Below are positions 21,554 to 30,076 of a stretch of 64,000 nucleotides of DNA, piece after piece (the stretch's first letter is position 1; each line of letters opens with the position of its first letter). The notes below the pieces were generated by a model, which saw only the letters and a program-made list of their open reading frames with translations, was not told where the DNA came from and made no database searches. This stretch comes from Rhodoferax sp. (GTDB taxonomy: Bacteria > Pseudomonadota > Gammaproteobacteria > Burkholderiales > Burkholderiaceae_C): the NCBI GenBank assembly GCA_024236015.1, contig JACKLK010000002.1:248001-312000 (forward strand), given 5' to 3'. The translations under genes were made by a program, and so were the position numbers.

Positions 21554-23098
21554 TCAGGTCACCCGGACCTCGACCTCCATGCCCGCGAACGCATCGGCCG
21601 CACCGACATAACTGCCCGACACCGGCATCAGCAGCGTGATGTCGCGGGCCACGGCGACCGGGATCAGGTTGAATCCGCCGATGCTGCGGTTGGTCGGGTC
21701 GAAGTTGATCCAGCCGGCCCCGGGCACATAGACCTCGGCCCAGGCATGGGTGGAGCCGGAGCCGGCCGAGCCGGTCGCGCTGTGCTGCGGGTCGTACAGG
21801 TAACCCGACACGATCCGGGCGCCCATGTCCAGGCTGCGGACCGCCTCGGCGAACAGGATGGCGAAGTCGCGGCACGAGCTCCGCCCGCGGTCCAGCGATT
21901 CGATCGGTGTCTGCGTGCCTTCGCTTTCGCGCACCTCGTATTGCAGGGCTTCGGCCACGCCGTGACTGATCGCCTTGAGCAATTCCAGCGTGTCGGGAGC
22001 GTCTCCCCGCACGAAGGAGCGGGCCCATTGCTGCAGGCGCCCCATCGGGTCGAGATACTGCTGGATCGCCAGGGCGCCCAGGTCGGCGCGATCGTCGTTC
22101 GAATAGAAGAACGGAAACCGGTGTGCCGTGGGCGCGATATGGAAGATCGGCCAGGGGTTGCCGCTGAGGTCCAGCTCGAGCCGGCTCTCGATGCGCAGGC
22201 TGTCGGTCCGGCCGCTGAACGATGCCGTGACGATCGCATTGCCCGCGACATCGTGCGCCCATGTGATCGTCGCCTCGGGCGACACCGTCAGTTCGTGCGA
22301 CAGCAGCTGCAGTTCGCGGCTCTCACGGGGACGCAGCATCAGCCGATGCGGATTCAGGCTGACCGCGCTGCGGTAGTGATAAACCGTGGTGTGGTGGATG
22401 CGGGTGTGGGTCACGTCGCGACGTCGCTCAGGGCGAGGGGTCGTCTCCTGCGGCATCGCGGCCAACTGCGCCAGGATGCTGCGATAGTTCTCCACGCCTT
22501 GCGCGCCGCTCACGAGATGGCGGTGGTTGAAGATCACCGCGGGGACGCCCTGGATACCCCGTTCGAGCCACAACTGCTCGGCTTGGCGTACCGTGTCGGC
22601 GAACCGCTGGTCCTGCAGGACGGCCAGGGCCTCGGCGCGGTCCAGTCCGATCTCGGCGGCGACATCGGCGAGCACCGCTGGGTCGGACAGGTTGCGCCGG
22701 TGGGTGAAATGGGCGGTGAACAGTGCCATCTTCAGGTCGTGCTTGCGTCCGTGCCGGTCGGCCCAATGCAGCAACTGGTGGGCGTCAAAGGTGTTGTGCA
22801 TGCGCATGTTGTCGGTGTAGCGGAACTCGAAGCCCACGTCGGCGCCGGCTTGCGTCATGCGGATGCGGCTGGCGTCCGACTGCTGCTTCGTGGCGCCGTA
22901 TTTCTCGGCCACATGTTCGCGCACGTTCTGGCCTTCGGGCGGCATGCCGGGGTTCAGCTCGAACGGGTGCCAGCGAATCTCATGCGGGGTGCCTGCCGCC
23001 TCCAGCGCCGTGGCAAGCTGCCGGTAGCCGATGACGCACCAGGGGCACATCACGTCCGACACGATGTCGATCTGGAGCGTGGGTGTGGATTCGTTCAT
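21554..23098 (-). CDS. DsbA/FrnE-like oxidoreductase fused to transglutaminase-like protease domain
   Basis: This 514-residue open frame joins two normally separate proteins. Residues 1-215 are a FrnE-type DsbA-family domain with the CPWC redox motif at 18-21 and the cis-proline loop GVPAVIF near 184-190. Residues about 233-510 form a Bact_transglu_N plus transglutaminase-core protein with the triad C409 (SSCRDFA), H451 (THAWAEV) and D467 (NFDPTN). The junction, residues 216-232, is a short charged linker; V229 is a GTG codon that could once have started the second protein, but no ribosome site lies close before it. There is no signal peptide, so both activities should be cytoplasmic. Whether the fusion is genuine or the product of a lost stop codon cannot be settled here. 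Confidence 0.85.
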   Translation of the reverse strand: MNESTPTLQIDIVSDVMCPWCVIGYRQLATALEAAGTPHEIRWHPFELNPGMPPEGQNVREHVAEKYGATKQQSDASRIRMTQAGADVGFEFRYTDNMRMHNTFDAHQLLHWADRHGRKHDLKMALFTAHFTHRRNLSDPAVLADVAAEIGLDRAEALAVLQDQRFADTVRQAEQLWLERGIQGVPAVIFNHRHLVSGAQGVENYRSILAQLAAMPQETTPRPERRRDVTHTRIHHTTVYHYRSAVSLNPHRLMLRPRESRELQLLSHELTVSPEATITWAHDVAGNAIVTASFSGRTDSLRIESRLELDLSGNPWPIFHIAPTAHRFPFFYSNDDRADLGALAIQQYLDPMGRLQQWARSFVRGDAPDTLELLKAISHGVAEALQYEVRESEGTQTPIESLDRGRSSCRDFAILFAEAVRSLDMGARIVSGYLYDPQHSATGSAGSGSTHAWAEVYVPGAGWINFDPTNRSIGGFNLIPVAVARDITLLMPVSGSYVGAADAFAGMEVEVRVT

Positions 23099-23318
23099 GG
23101 TCGGGTCTTTCAGGGTGATGCGAAGGCTGCTGTCGTCGCGTCGCAGCCTGTGGTGGAAATCGTGGGTGTCGTGCTGCGATCAGAACATATGAAACGATGG
23201 CAGCGTTGCCCCCAGGGTTTCGTCGGCGCGCGACGACCGGCTCCACCGTGGCTTGCAACGTGCGCCAGAATCATCTGGCTGCCCGCCTCGCCATCCACGC
23301 GAACAACGTGGTGAGAAA

Positions 23319-23882
23319 CTACATCGGGATCAGGCCGCTATTGCGGATACCGTCGAAGATGAACTGAACGGCCAAGGCGCACAGGATGACGCCCATCACC
23401 CGCATGATCACATGCATGCCGGTGACGCCGAGCAGCGCGTTGATGCGCCCGGCCAGCAGCAGCGAGACGAAGGTCAGCAGCAAGATCGCCAGAAGCGACG
23501 CCAACACGATCGCCTGACCGACGAAGTCGCCCTGCTGGTTCGCCATCAGCAAGATGGCAGCGCCCATCGCACCGGGCCCGGCGATCAGCGGTGTGGCCAG
23601 CGGGAACACCGCGATGTCGGCCTTGCCGGCCGCTTCGCGCTCCTCCTCCGCGGTTGTCGAGTTGGCACCCGACGATCGCGCGAAGACCAGCTCGATGCCC
23701 ATCAACAGCAGCAGGATGCCGCCGGCGGTGCGCAGTGCCGGCAGCGTGATACCCAGCGTCTTCAGTATCGGCTCGCCGACCAGCGCGAACGCGACGAGGA
23801 TGGCGGCGCTGATCAGCGAGCCGCGCATCGCCAGTGAACGCCGCTGTTGCGGCGTCTGGTTCGCGGTCAGCGCCGCAAACAC
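23319..23882 (-). CDS. MarC family membrane protein (start probably further upstream)
   Basis: This MarC/YhgN-type inner-membrane protein has about five to six helices and the family blocks FPLATPLIAGPGAMGAAILLM and FDGIRNSG. The role of MarC proteins is unsettled; the old link to multiple antibiotic resistance was not upheld. The span given begins at the first canonical start (GTG, 187 residues), but that cuts off helix 1. The in-frame codons upstream read IETAGLALATFFATIGPLDVAA, which matches the family N-terminus, back to a stop at 23957. An AGGAGG sits at 23963-23958, three bases before CTG at 23954 and six before ATC at 23951. True initiation at one of these non-AUG codons is likely. Confidence 0.85.
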   Translation of the reverse strand: MFAALTANQTPQQRRSLAMRGSLISAAILVAFALVGEPILKTLGITLPALRTAGGILLLLMGIELVFARSSGANSTTAEEEREAAGKADIAVFPLATPLIAGPGAMGAAILLMANQQGDFVGQAIVLASLLAILLLTFVSLLLAGRINALLGVTGMHVIMRVMGVILCALAVQFIFDGIRNSGLIPM

Positions 23883-24025
23883 CGCGGCAACGTCGAGCGG
23901 CCCGATGGTGGCGAAGAATGTGGCCAGGGCCAGTCCGGCGGTCTCGATGATCAGTCACCTCCTGCGGTTCATTATCGCCATGCGACGCGACGGCCACATG
24001 ACCGCCGGTCGCAGCTGGCCGGGCG

Positions 24026-25045
24026 TCAATCCCAGTTCTCCAGTACCACCTTGCCGCGGGCCTTGCCTGATTCGATCAACGCGTGTGCACGCGTGAGGTT
24101 GGCGGCGTTGATGCTGCCGAAGCGCTCGGCCAGCGTCGAGCGGATCAGGCCGGCATCGACCAGGTCGGCCACTTCGTTCAGCAGGCGGTGCTGGCCGATC
24201 ATGTCGTCGGTGCCGAACAACGCGCGGGTGAACATCAGCTCCCAGTGGATGGACACGGACTTGCGCTTGAACGCGGTCGCGTCCAGCGACGTCGGGTCGT
24301 CGATCAGGCCGAACTTGCCCTGCGGCGCGATGGCCTCCACGATCTGTGCCAGGTGGGCCTCGGTATTCGTCAGGCTGACGATGTAGTCGACCGTCGGAAA
24401 GCCGATGTTCACCAGCTCGCTGGCGAGCGGCCGGCTGTGGTCGATGACATGGTGGGCGCCCAGCTCCTTCACCCAGGCCCGGGTTTCAGGCCGCGATGCG
24501 GTGCCGATCACGGTGAGGCTGGTCAGGCGCGATGCCAGCTGGGTCAGGATAGAGCCGACACCGCCCGCGGCACCGATCACGAGCAGCGTCTTGCTGCTGG
24601 GCTGCTTGCCGGGCGCGACCCCCAGGCGGTCGAACAGCATCTCCCATGCCGTGATGGCGGTAAGCGGCAGCGCGGCGGCCTGCGAGAAGTCCAGCGTCCT
24701 GGGCGCCCGTCCCACGATGCGCTCGTCCACCAGGTGCAATTGCGCGTTGGTTCCGGGCCGCGCAATCGAACCGGCATACCAGACGCGGTCACCCGGACGG
24801 AACAGCGTGACCTGGGGTCCGACGTCCTTGACGATGCCACTGGCGTCCCAGCCCAGCACCTTGTAGGCCTGGCCTTCGGCCGGCCTGGCACTGGTCCGTA
24901 CCTTGGTGTCCACGGGGTTTACCGAGACGGCCTTGACTTCGACCAGCAGGTCGTGCCCGGTGGCCACAGGCTCCGGCAAGGTGATGTCCTCCAGGGCATG
25001 CGCCTGGTCGATGGGTTGGGGGTTCCTGTATCCGATGGCTTTCAT
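24026..25045 (-). CDS. Zinc-type alcohol dehydrogenase/quinone oxidoreductase family protein
   Basis: This 339-residue MDR-superfamily enzyme has a GroES-like N-domain and an NADPH-binding fold with GAAGGVGS near residue 160. The N-terminus MKAIGYRNPQPIDQAHALEDI and the VSVNPVDTKVR segment are typical of the zinc-binding alcohol dehydrogenase subfamily that in fact often lacks zinc. It probably reduces a quinone or enone using NADPH. It is the last gene of a three-gene minus-strand group with two short-chain dehydrogenases (92-bp gap). Confidence 0.9.
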   Translation of the reverse strand: MKAIGYRNPQPIDQAHALEDITLPEPVATGHDLLVEVKAVSVNPVDTKVRTSARPAEGQAYKVLGWDASGIVKDVGPQVTLFRPGDRVWYAGSIARPGTNAQLHLVDERIVGRAPRTLDFSQAAALPLTAITAWEMLFDRLGVAPGKQPSSKTLLVIGAAGGVGSILTQLASRLTSLTVIGTASRPETRAWVKELGAHHVIDHSRPLASELVNIGFPTVDYIVSLTNTEAHLAQIVEAIAPQGKFGLIDDPTSLDATAFKRKSVSIHWELMFTRALFGTDDMIGQHRLLNEVADLVDAGLIRSTLAERFGSINAANLTRAHALIESGKARGKVVLENWD

Positions 25046-25137
25046 GGGGATTCCTGTTTGGGGTTGATGGGTTCGGACCCTGCGGTCTGGACCGCAGCCG
25101 AACCGGTTGAATGGCAGGGGTCGCGGGTTGGTCGTCG

Positions 25138-25899
25138 TCAGGCCACGGGAATGGGCTCGTTCACCAACGCGGTGTTGAACTGGTTCACGAATGCATGTTC
25201 ATCCGGCCCGACGTTGGCGCGCAGGGGCAGCGCGGCGTCCACCAGTACCTCGTCGGTGGCCGTGGACAGCTTGTCCATGGTCTGCGCAATGAAGGCATCC
25301 AGCGGCATCGCACGCGGGTCGCCGCTCTTGTGCACGAGGTCGGTGTCGACCCACGGCGGCGCGATTTCCAGTACCCGCACGCTGGTGTTGCGCAGCATGA
25401 AGCGCTGCGACAGGCTGTAGGAGTGGATCGCCGCCTTCGTTGCCGAATACAGGGCGGTGGCCGCCAGCGGTACATAGGCCAGCACCGAGCTGTTGTTGAT
25501 CAACCAGGCTTGCGGTTGCCGTTTCAGATGTGCGATGAAGGCAGCGCTCACGCGCACCGGGCCGAGCAGGTTGGTTTCGACCAGGTGGACAGCCTTCGCA
25601 TCGTCCAGCGCACCGCCCGCATCGTCGAAGGGCATGATGCCCGCGTTGTTGATGACGACGTTGAGCTTCGGGTATCGGGCGATGAGCCGGGACGCCACGT
25701 GCTGGATCTGCGCCGCATCGGCGACGTCCAGTTCCACGGCGTCCATGCCGGGGTTGGCGCGTGTCACCTCGTCCAGCAGTTCCTTGCGCCGGCCGGCGAT
25801 GATGATCTGGTTGCCCCGCCGATGGAAGGCCTCGGCCAGTGCCCGGCCGATGCCGGAGGTGCCGCCGGTGATGAAGATGGTGTTGTTGTTCAGTTGCAT
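25138..25899 (-). CDS. Short-chain dehydrogenase/reductase (DltE-like)
   Basis: This 253-residue classical SDR has the cofactor motif TGGTSGIG near residue 11, NNAGIMPF, and a YxxxK-type catalytic site in ALYSATKAAIHSYSLSQ with its preceding serine (NNSSVLAYVP). The start at 25899 (MQLNNNTIFITGG) gives the usual N-terminus; the open frame upstream is not needed. It belongs to the oxidoreductase group divergent from the GlxA-type regulator. The substrate is unknown. Confidence 0.92.
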   Translation of the reverse strand: MQLNNNTIFITGGTSGIGRALAEAFHRRGNQIIIAGRRKELLDEVTRANPGMDAVELDVADAAQIQHVASRLIARYPKLNVVINNAGIMPFDDAGGALDDAKAVHLVETNLLGPVRVSAAFIAHLKRQPQAWLINNSSVLAYVPLAATALYSATKAAIHSYSLSQRFMLRNTSVRVLEIAPPWVDTDLVHKSGDPRAMPLDAFIAQTMDKLSTATDEVLVDAALPLRANVGPDEHAFVNQFNTALVNEPIPVA

Positions 25900-25937
25900 G
25901 ATGGTTGCTTGGTTGCTTGGTTTCGAAGGAGTGGCGG

Positions 25938-26738
25938 TCATGGAGCGGCGCGGTAGCGCGGCGCCGGGATATTGCTGGAGAGGTGTTCGGCCATGGCGCG
26001 GCGTGCGGCCTCGTAGCGGTTCCACGATTCGACGGGATGCAGCGAGGGAATCGTCACCTTCTCGCCGCGGTCGAATCCCAGCAGCGCGGCGTCCACCAGG
26101 TCCTCGGCGCGCATCACGATCTGCGCCGGCAGGTGTTCCACCGGCAGACCGCCGGTGGCCCAGAACTCGGTGGCGGTGGCGCCCGGCAGGACGGCCTGCA
26201 CACGGACGCCCTTGTCGGCCAGTTCGTGTTGCAAGGACTGGCTGAACGCCAGCACAAAGGCCTTGCTGCCGCCGTACACGCCGTTCAAGGTTTCGGGCGA
26301 GATCGCCACGATGGAGGAAATGTTGATGACCGCGCCGGTGCCACGTGCCACGAAGCCGGGCACGGCCGCGTAGGTCAGGCGCGTGGGCGCCGTGACGTTG
26401 AGTTCGATCATGCGCGTCATCCGCTCGACGTCGCTGTCCATGAGCGGCGTGTGGGTGCCGATGCCGGCGTTATTCACCAGCAGCGTGATGCTGGCGTCCT
26501 GGCGCAACTTGGTTTCCACACGGGCCAGTGATGCGGCATCGTTCAGGTCGGCGGGGAAGACTTCGACCGCGCGGCCGGTGCGGGAGCTGATATCCCGGGC
26601 CAAGGTGTTCAGGCGTTCGCGGTTGCGGGCCACCAACACCAGGTCGTAGCCGCGCAGGGCCAGGCGGTCGGCGTAGAGGGCGCCGATGCCGCTGGAGGCA
26701 CCGGTGATGAGGGCAGTGCCCCGTTGGATCTGTGTCAT
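25938..26738 (-). CDS. Short-chain dehydrogenase/reductase
   Basis: This 266-residue SDR has TGASSGIG near residue 12, the NNAGIGTHTPL block, serine in NISSIVAIS and the YxxxK site in GVYGGSKAFVLAFSQSL. R-N-R after the second strand (LVLVARNRERL) suggests NADP preference. The start at 26738 begins at the family N-terminus. It is the promoter-proximal gene of the three-enzyme group, 108 bp from the divergent regulator. Confidence 0.92.
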   Translation of the reverse strand: MTQIQRGTALITGASSGIGALYADRLALRGYDLVLVARNRERLNTLARDISSRTGRAVEVFPADLNDAASLARVETKLRQDASITLLVNNAGIGTHTPLMDSDVERMTRMIELNVTAPTRLTYAAVPGFVARGTGAVINISSIVAISPETLNGVYGGSKAFVLAFSQSLQHELADKGVRVQAVLPGATATEFWATGGLPVEHLPAQIVMRAEDLVDAALLGFDRGEKVTIPSLHPVESWNRYEAARRAMAEHLSSNIPAPRYRAAP

Positions 26739-26846
26739 GGCGATTCTCCGGTTCGTGTTGTTGCGATGGAACGGATGATCCGCCGAAGACGCGATGGCGT
26801 AAATGACGTATAAAGTACCTTCTTCAGACATCTACCCCGAACCCAT

Positions 26847-27821
26847 ATGCATCGTCTCGGCTACGTTCTTCCGCACGGCTTTCAGGTGATGGCGCTGGGC
26901 ACCCAGGCCGTGTTCGAATTCGCCAACCTGGTCGCTGGTGCGCCCTTCTACACGGTGGCGAACTACTCGTCGACCGGCGGCGAGGTGCGTTCCTCGCTGG
27001 GCCTCGCGGTGCAAACGCGTGTATTGACGGCACGCAGCCATGCCGACACCTGGATGGTGGCGGGCGTGATCGATCCGCTGGCCACGCCTTTTCCACCCGG
27101 GTTGCTGCGCGTGCTGGGCAAGTGCAGCGCGCGGGCGCGCCGCACGGCGGGGCTGTGCACCGGCGCGTTCCTGCTGGCTCAGGCGGGGCTGCTGGACGGG
27201 CGGCGCGCCACCACGCACTGGTCTTTCGCCGAGGCCCTGCAGCAGCGTCATCCGCGCACCCAGGTCGAGCCCGACCGCATCTTCATCGCCGATGGCCCCG
27301 TGTGGACGTCGGCGGGCATGACGGCCGAGTTCGACCTGGCGCTGGGCCTCGTCGAGAAGGACCTGGGCGTGGATGTCGCACGTGACGTGGCGCACAGGCT
27401 GGTGATGCACCAATTCCGCAGCGGCGGGCAATCGCAGCACTCCGAAATCCTCAAGCTCGCACCCCGGTCCGACCGCATCCAGCGGGCGCTGGAGCATGCG
27501 CGCCGCAACCTGGCGCGGCCGCTGCGTGTGGACGAACTGGCCGAAGCCGCCAGCCTGAGCCCGCGCCAGTTCAGCCGCATCTTCACGGCCGAGACCGGGA
27601 AGTCGCCGGCCCGGGCGGTGGAAGGGCTGCGGCTGGAGGCGGCCCGGCTGATGATCGAGCAGAGCCGCCACTCGCTGGAGGTCGTCGCGCGCGAAACCGG
27701 ATTTCGGGATGGGCGTCACATGCGCGAAGTGTTCCTGCGCGGTTTCGGCCTGCCGCCGCAGGCCTTGCGCCGGGACGCGCGGATACGCACCGCCCGTCCC
27801 GATGGGGTTCCGTCCCCGTAG
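26847..27821 (+). CDS. GlxA-family transcriptional regulator (DJ-1/PfpI plus AraC HTH)
   Basis: This 324-residue regulator has an amidase-like DJ-1/PfpI domain (residues about 1-190) with the nucleophile-elbow-like GLCTGAFLLAQAGLLDGRRATTHW, and a C-terminal AraC/XylS DNA-binding domain (about 215-310) with two helix-turn-helix units, LRVDELAEAASLSPRQFSRIFTAETGKSPA and LEVVARETGFRDGRHMREVFLRGFG. It most likely controls the three divergent oxidoreductase genes. The shared 108-bp spacer is AT-richer than its surroundings, with GACGTATAAAGTAC near the regulator start. Confidence 0.93.
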   Translation: MHRLGYVLPHGFQVMALGTQAVFEFANLVAGAPFYTVANYSSTGGEVRSSLGLAVQTRVLTARSHADTWMVAGVIDPLATPFPPGLLRVLGKCSARARRTAGLCTGAFLLAQAGLLDGRRATTHWSFAEALQQRHPRTQVEPDRIFIADGPVWTSAGMTAEFDLALGLVEKDLGVDVARDVAHRLVMHQFRSGGQSQHSEILKLAPRSDRIQRALEHARRNLARPLRVDELAEAASLSPRQFSRIFTAETGKSPARAVEGLRLEAARLMIEQSRHSLEVVARETGFRDGRHMREVFLRGFGLPPQALRRDARIRTARPDGVPSP

Positions 27822-27829
27822 CGGCCTGA

Positions 27830-27935
27830 CAGCAGGAAGTCGTAGTCGATCGCCCGCGGCCCGTGGTTGCTGGACTTCTCGTCCTTGTAGATCGACGCGC
27901 GCCTGGCCGCAGCGGCAAATGCCGGTGTCGCCAGG
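27830..27935 (-). pseudogene. Decayed 3' fragment of an exonuclease III gene
   Basis: On the minus strand this stretch reads LATPAFAAAARRASIYKDE, then KSSNHGPRAIDYDF. It aligns without gaps to the last 35 codons of the intact exonuclease III at 32052-32855 (LATPGLAATAKRASIYKDE, KFSDHAPLTIEYDY). A 25-bp block (27874-27898) is identical to 32099-32123; the rest has diverged. Homology stops abruptly at 27935, and there is no 5' part of the gene. The fragment lies 9 bp beyond the GlxA-type gene. It is in the same orientation as the intact gene, as expected if something inserted at, or recombined across, the xth 3' end. Confidence 0.85.
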
Positions 27936-27991
27936 GGGTCGTTGCTTGCGCGACATACCCGCGTTCCCGAAGCAGATCGCGATCGCCAATG

Positions 27992-28011
27992 TGTAGCACT
28001 CTTGTGCTACA
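27992..28011. promoter_or_regulatory. Perfect inverted repeat upstream of a toxin-antitoxin pair
   Basis: The 8-bp arms TGTAGCAC and GTGCTACA flank a TCTT spacer, ending 31 bp before the antitoxin start. TACATT at 28008-28013 overlaps the right arm and could be the -10 box. Toxin-antitoxin promoters are commonly repressed by the antitoxin or the complex at such a palindrome, so this is the likely autoregulatory operator. Confidence 0.7.
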
Positions 28012-28042
28012 TTGACCGTCAACGCGTGACCAAGGAACCGCA

Positions 28043-28327
28043 ATGGCAACCACCACCATCCGAATCGAAGACGAACTCAAGTCACGGGTCGCCATGGCTG
28101 CGGAAATCGCTGGCAAGACAACCCATGCGTTCATCCTCGACGCCATATCCGCGACAGTGGAGCAGGTGGAACTGGACGCGCAATTCCATGCGATCGCGGA
28201 GCGACGGTGGGCGAACATCGTGGCTACAGGCAAGACAGTGTCCTGGGATGCGGCCAAGGACCATCTGGCGGCCCGGGCGCGTGGAGAGCGCTCCAGACGG
28301 CCTGCAGCGCGAAAGCCGGGCGGTTGA
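28043..28327 (+). CDS. Ribbon-helix-helix antitoxin (RelB/ParD-like)
   Basis: This 94-residue protein starts with a ribbon-helix-helix fold: TTTIRIEDELKSRVAMAAEIAGKTTHAFILDAISATVEQ. The beta-strand TTTIRIEDEL is the DNA-contacting ribbon. The C-terminal half (SWDAAKDHLAARARGERSRR) is basic and probably wraps the toxin. AAGGAA precedes the ATG. The next gene, 12 bp on, encodes the RelE/ParE-type partner, so this is the antitoxin and repressor. Confidence 0.88.
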   Translation: MATTTIRIEDELKSRVAMAAEIAGKTTHAFILDAISATVEQVELDAQFHAIAERRWANIVATGKTVSWDAAKDHLAARARGERSRRPAARKPGG

Positions 28328-28339
28328 CGCGCGGCAGTC

Positions 28340-28639
28340 ATGTCGCGTATCGAAGCTGCGCCGGAAGTCTTTGACGACTTCGACCGATTCCTGGACCCCA
28401 TCGCGCAGTTCGACATCGGTTCGGCCCCGGAGCGAATCGCCGAGATCGTCGAGGCGGTGCAGATTCTTGCCAACCATCCCTTGGTGGGCCGTCCGGTGCG
28501 GGGCGGGATGCGGGAACTGGTCATCGGGCGCGGTGCGCGCGGTTACGTGGCCTTGTACCGGTACGTGGCGCAGATCGACACGGCGTTTCTGCTTGCGGTA
28601 CGCAGCCAGCGGGAGTCGGGGGACGAGCGGGGAAGTTGA
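28340..28639 (+). CDS. RelE/ParE-family toxin
   Basis: This 99-residue protein matches the ParE/RelE fold: an N-terminal strand and helix (IEAAPEVFDDFDRFLDPI), ILANHPLVGRPVRGGMRELVIGRGARGYVALYRY, and the final strand AFLLAVRSQRE. ParE members poison gyrase and RelE members cleave mRNA at the ribosome; the sequence does not decide. It follows its antitoxin by 12 bp, in one operon, at the edge of an island beside a broken xth copy. Confidence 0.86.
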   Translation: MSRIEAAPEVFDDFDRFLDPIAQFDIGSAPERIAEIVEAVQILANHPLVGRPVRGGMRELVIGRGARGYVALYRYVAQIDTAFLLAVRSQRESGDERGS

Positions 28640-29043
28640 ACTGGCCAGGCAAATCCGGTTGTCTACGAATGGCACAGGGGGTGGGCGATGGAAGTGCCCC
28701 TCTTGCTTTGTAGCCAGGTGAAAACCACTCGCACGCGAACCTGCAGCGGCTCTGGATGATCGCCGGGAACAAGCGTTTGCGCCTCGACTTCATGGTGCCT
28801 GCGTGCCAGCACTGCGCAGTGGGCGTCGGCTGTCTGGCGAAACCGGTCGCTTGTCGCGCCAAGTCGGTCGACGGGCATCGACCCGTTGCTGACTTACGTC
28901 GCAGCAATCTGGTTGCCTGTTGAGCGGCGTAAGGAGTCGGTCAGCCTCTGTTCGCGTAGGCCAGCAGTCGGCTCATTGCCGCCTGTCAGCGTCACATCGG
29001 GGTTTCGGCGATGCCCAGAAAAGCAGTTGAGCGATCAGATGCG
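28640..29043. other. Gene-poor stretch after the toxin gene
   Basis: These 404 bp contain only short open frames on both strands (for example 28663-28878 minus, 71 codons) that match nothing I recognise. Codon usage is unlike the neighbours and no ribosome sites are convincing. It is probably remnant or spacer DNA of the island. Confidence 0.5.
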
Positions 29044-29961
29044 TCATTCCGATAAAGCAGCAGGGGCGAGCTGCCAAGGCGTTTCGGCAAACCGCTTCGC
29101 CAGAAAATCCAACAACGCACGCACCGCAGGCGACAAGTGCCTGCGTGATGTGTAGAGGGCGTAGATCGACAGGGGGGGTAGGGTCCAGTCCGGCAGCACC
29201 CGCAGCAGGTTGCCGTCGGCGAGGTGCGGGTTGGCCAGATACGTGGGCTGCAGGGCCAACCCGCCACCGGCCAATGCGGCGCGCAGCAAGGCCGTCGCCT
29301 CGTTGGCGCTGAAGTGGCTGCTGACCTTGACCTGGACTTGTTCCGCGCCACGACTGAACAGCCACGCGCTCTTGCCGAAGTTGGCGTAGGTCAGACAGCG
29401 ATGCCCGGCCAGGTCGGCTGGCGAGCACGGCACACCCTGGTTGGCCAGATACGCGGGTGAGGCGACCAGCACAGATGTGCACGGCGCCAGCACTCGGCCG
29501 ATCAGCGCGGGATCCGGCTCTGCGCTGATGCGTATCGCCAGGTCGATCCGCGCTTCCACCAGGTTGAGCGCTCCCTCGCTGGCGTTGAGGTCGATCTTCA
29601 GGTGCGGATGCAGCTGCAGAAAGTGGACCACCGCGGCCGCCATCTGCGCGTAGGCAAACGACACGCTGCAGGTGATGCGCAGCTGACCGCGCAGTGTGCC
29701 ATCCGAGCCTTTGGTTTCGTCCTCGACGTCTTCCATCAGCGCCAGCATCTGCTGACTGCGACGCAGGCAGTGTTCGCCGGCATCGGTCAACGTCACGCTG
29801 CGGGTGGTGCGTTGCAAAAGACGCGATCCCAGCCACTGCTCCAGGGCGCCCACGTAGCGGGTGACCATGGTGCGCGACATGTCCAGCTTGTCCGCCGCGG
29901 CGCTGAAGCTGCCAGCGGTGGCAACCTCGACGAATACCTGCATTGCCGTCAATCGATCCAT
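29044..29961 (-). CDS. LysR-family transcriptional regulator
   Basis: This 305-residue LysR regulator has the N-terminal winged helix-turn-helix (FVEVATAGSFSAAADKLDMSRTMVTRYVGALEQWLGSRLLQRTTRSVTLTDAGE) and a substrate-binding domain beginning at LRGQLRITCSVSFAY. ATRYV rather than the usual VSRQI at the recognition helix is a common variant. It is divergent from the MBL-fold and DoxX genes, separated by a 115-bp spacer that is clearly AT-rich; it probably controls both genes with a small co-inducer. Confidence 0.93.
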   Translation of the reverse strand: MDRLTAMQVFVEVATAGSFSAAADKLDMSRTMVTRYVGALEQWLGSRLLQRTTRSVTLTDAGEHCLRRSQQMLALMEDVEDETKGSDGTLRGQLRITCSVSFAYAQMAAAVVHFLQLHPHLKIDLNASEGALNLVEARIDLAIRISAEPDPALIGRVLAPCTSVLVASPAYLANQGVPCSPADLAGHRCLTYANFGKSAWLFSRGAEQVQVKVSSHFSANEATALLRAALAGGGLALQPTYLANPHLADGNLLRVLPDWTLPPLSIYALYTSRRHLSPAVRALLDFLAKRFAETPWQLAPAALSE

Positions 29962-30076
29962 GATTTGTGCAAATACTGAAATAGTAATGCCCGGAATATA
30001 CAGTTTATCTGTTCGTTTATTGAAACTAAAGTCCACTTCAACCCAGAGAACGCCTCTGACCCAACTGGAGATCATC
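29962..30076. promoter_or_regulatory. AT-rich divergent promoter region of the LysR and MBL genes
   Basis: The 115-bp spacer is much richer in A and T than surrounding genes and holds several TA-rich runs, including ACAG-TTTAT-CTGT at about 29999-30012, a weak dyad in the style of LysR boxes. It must carry both promoters and the regulator's binding site, but I cannot place exact boxes. Confidence 0.5.

Noticed and set aside
28663..28878. A 71-codon minus-strand frame in the gene-poor stretch after the toxin
   Set aside because: No ribosome site and no recognised domain; it is open mainly because of composition.
29962..30076. A specific LysR binding box
   Set aside because: The dyads are too short to choose one; only the whole spacer is reported.
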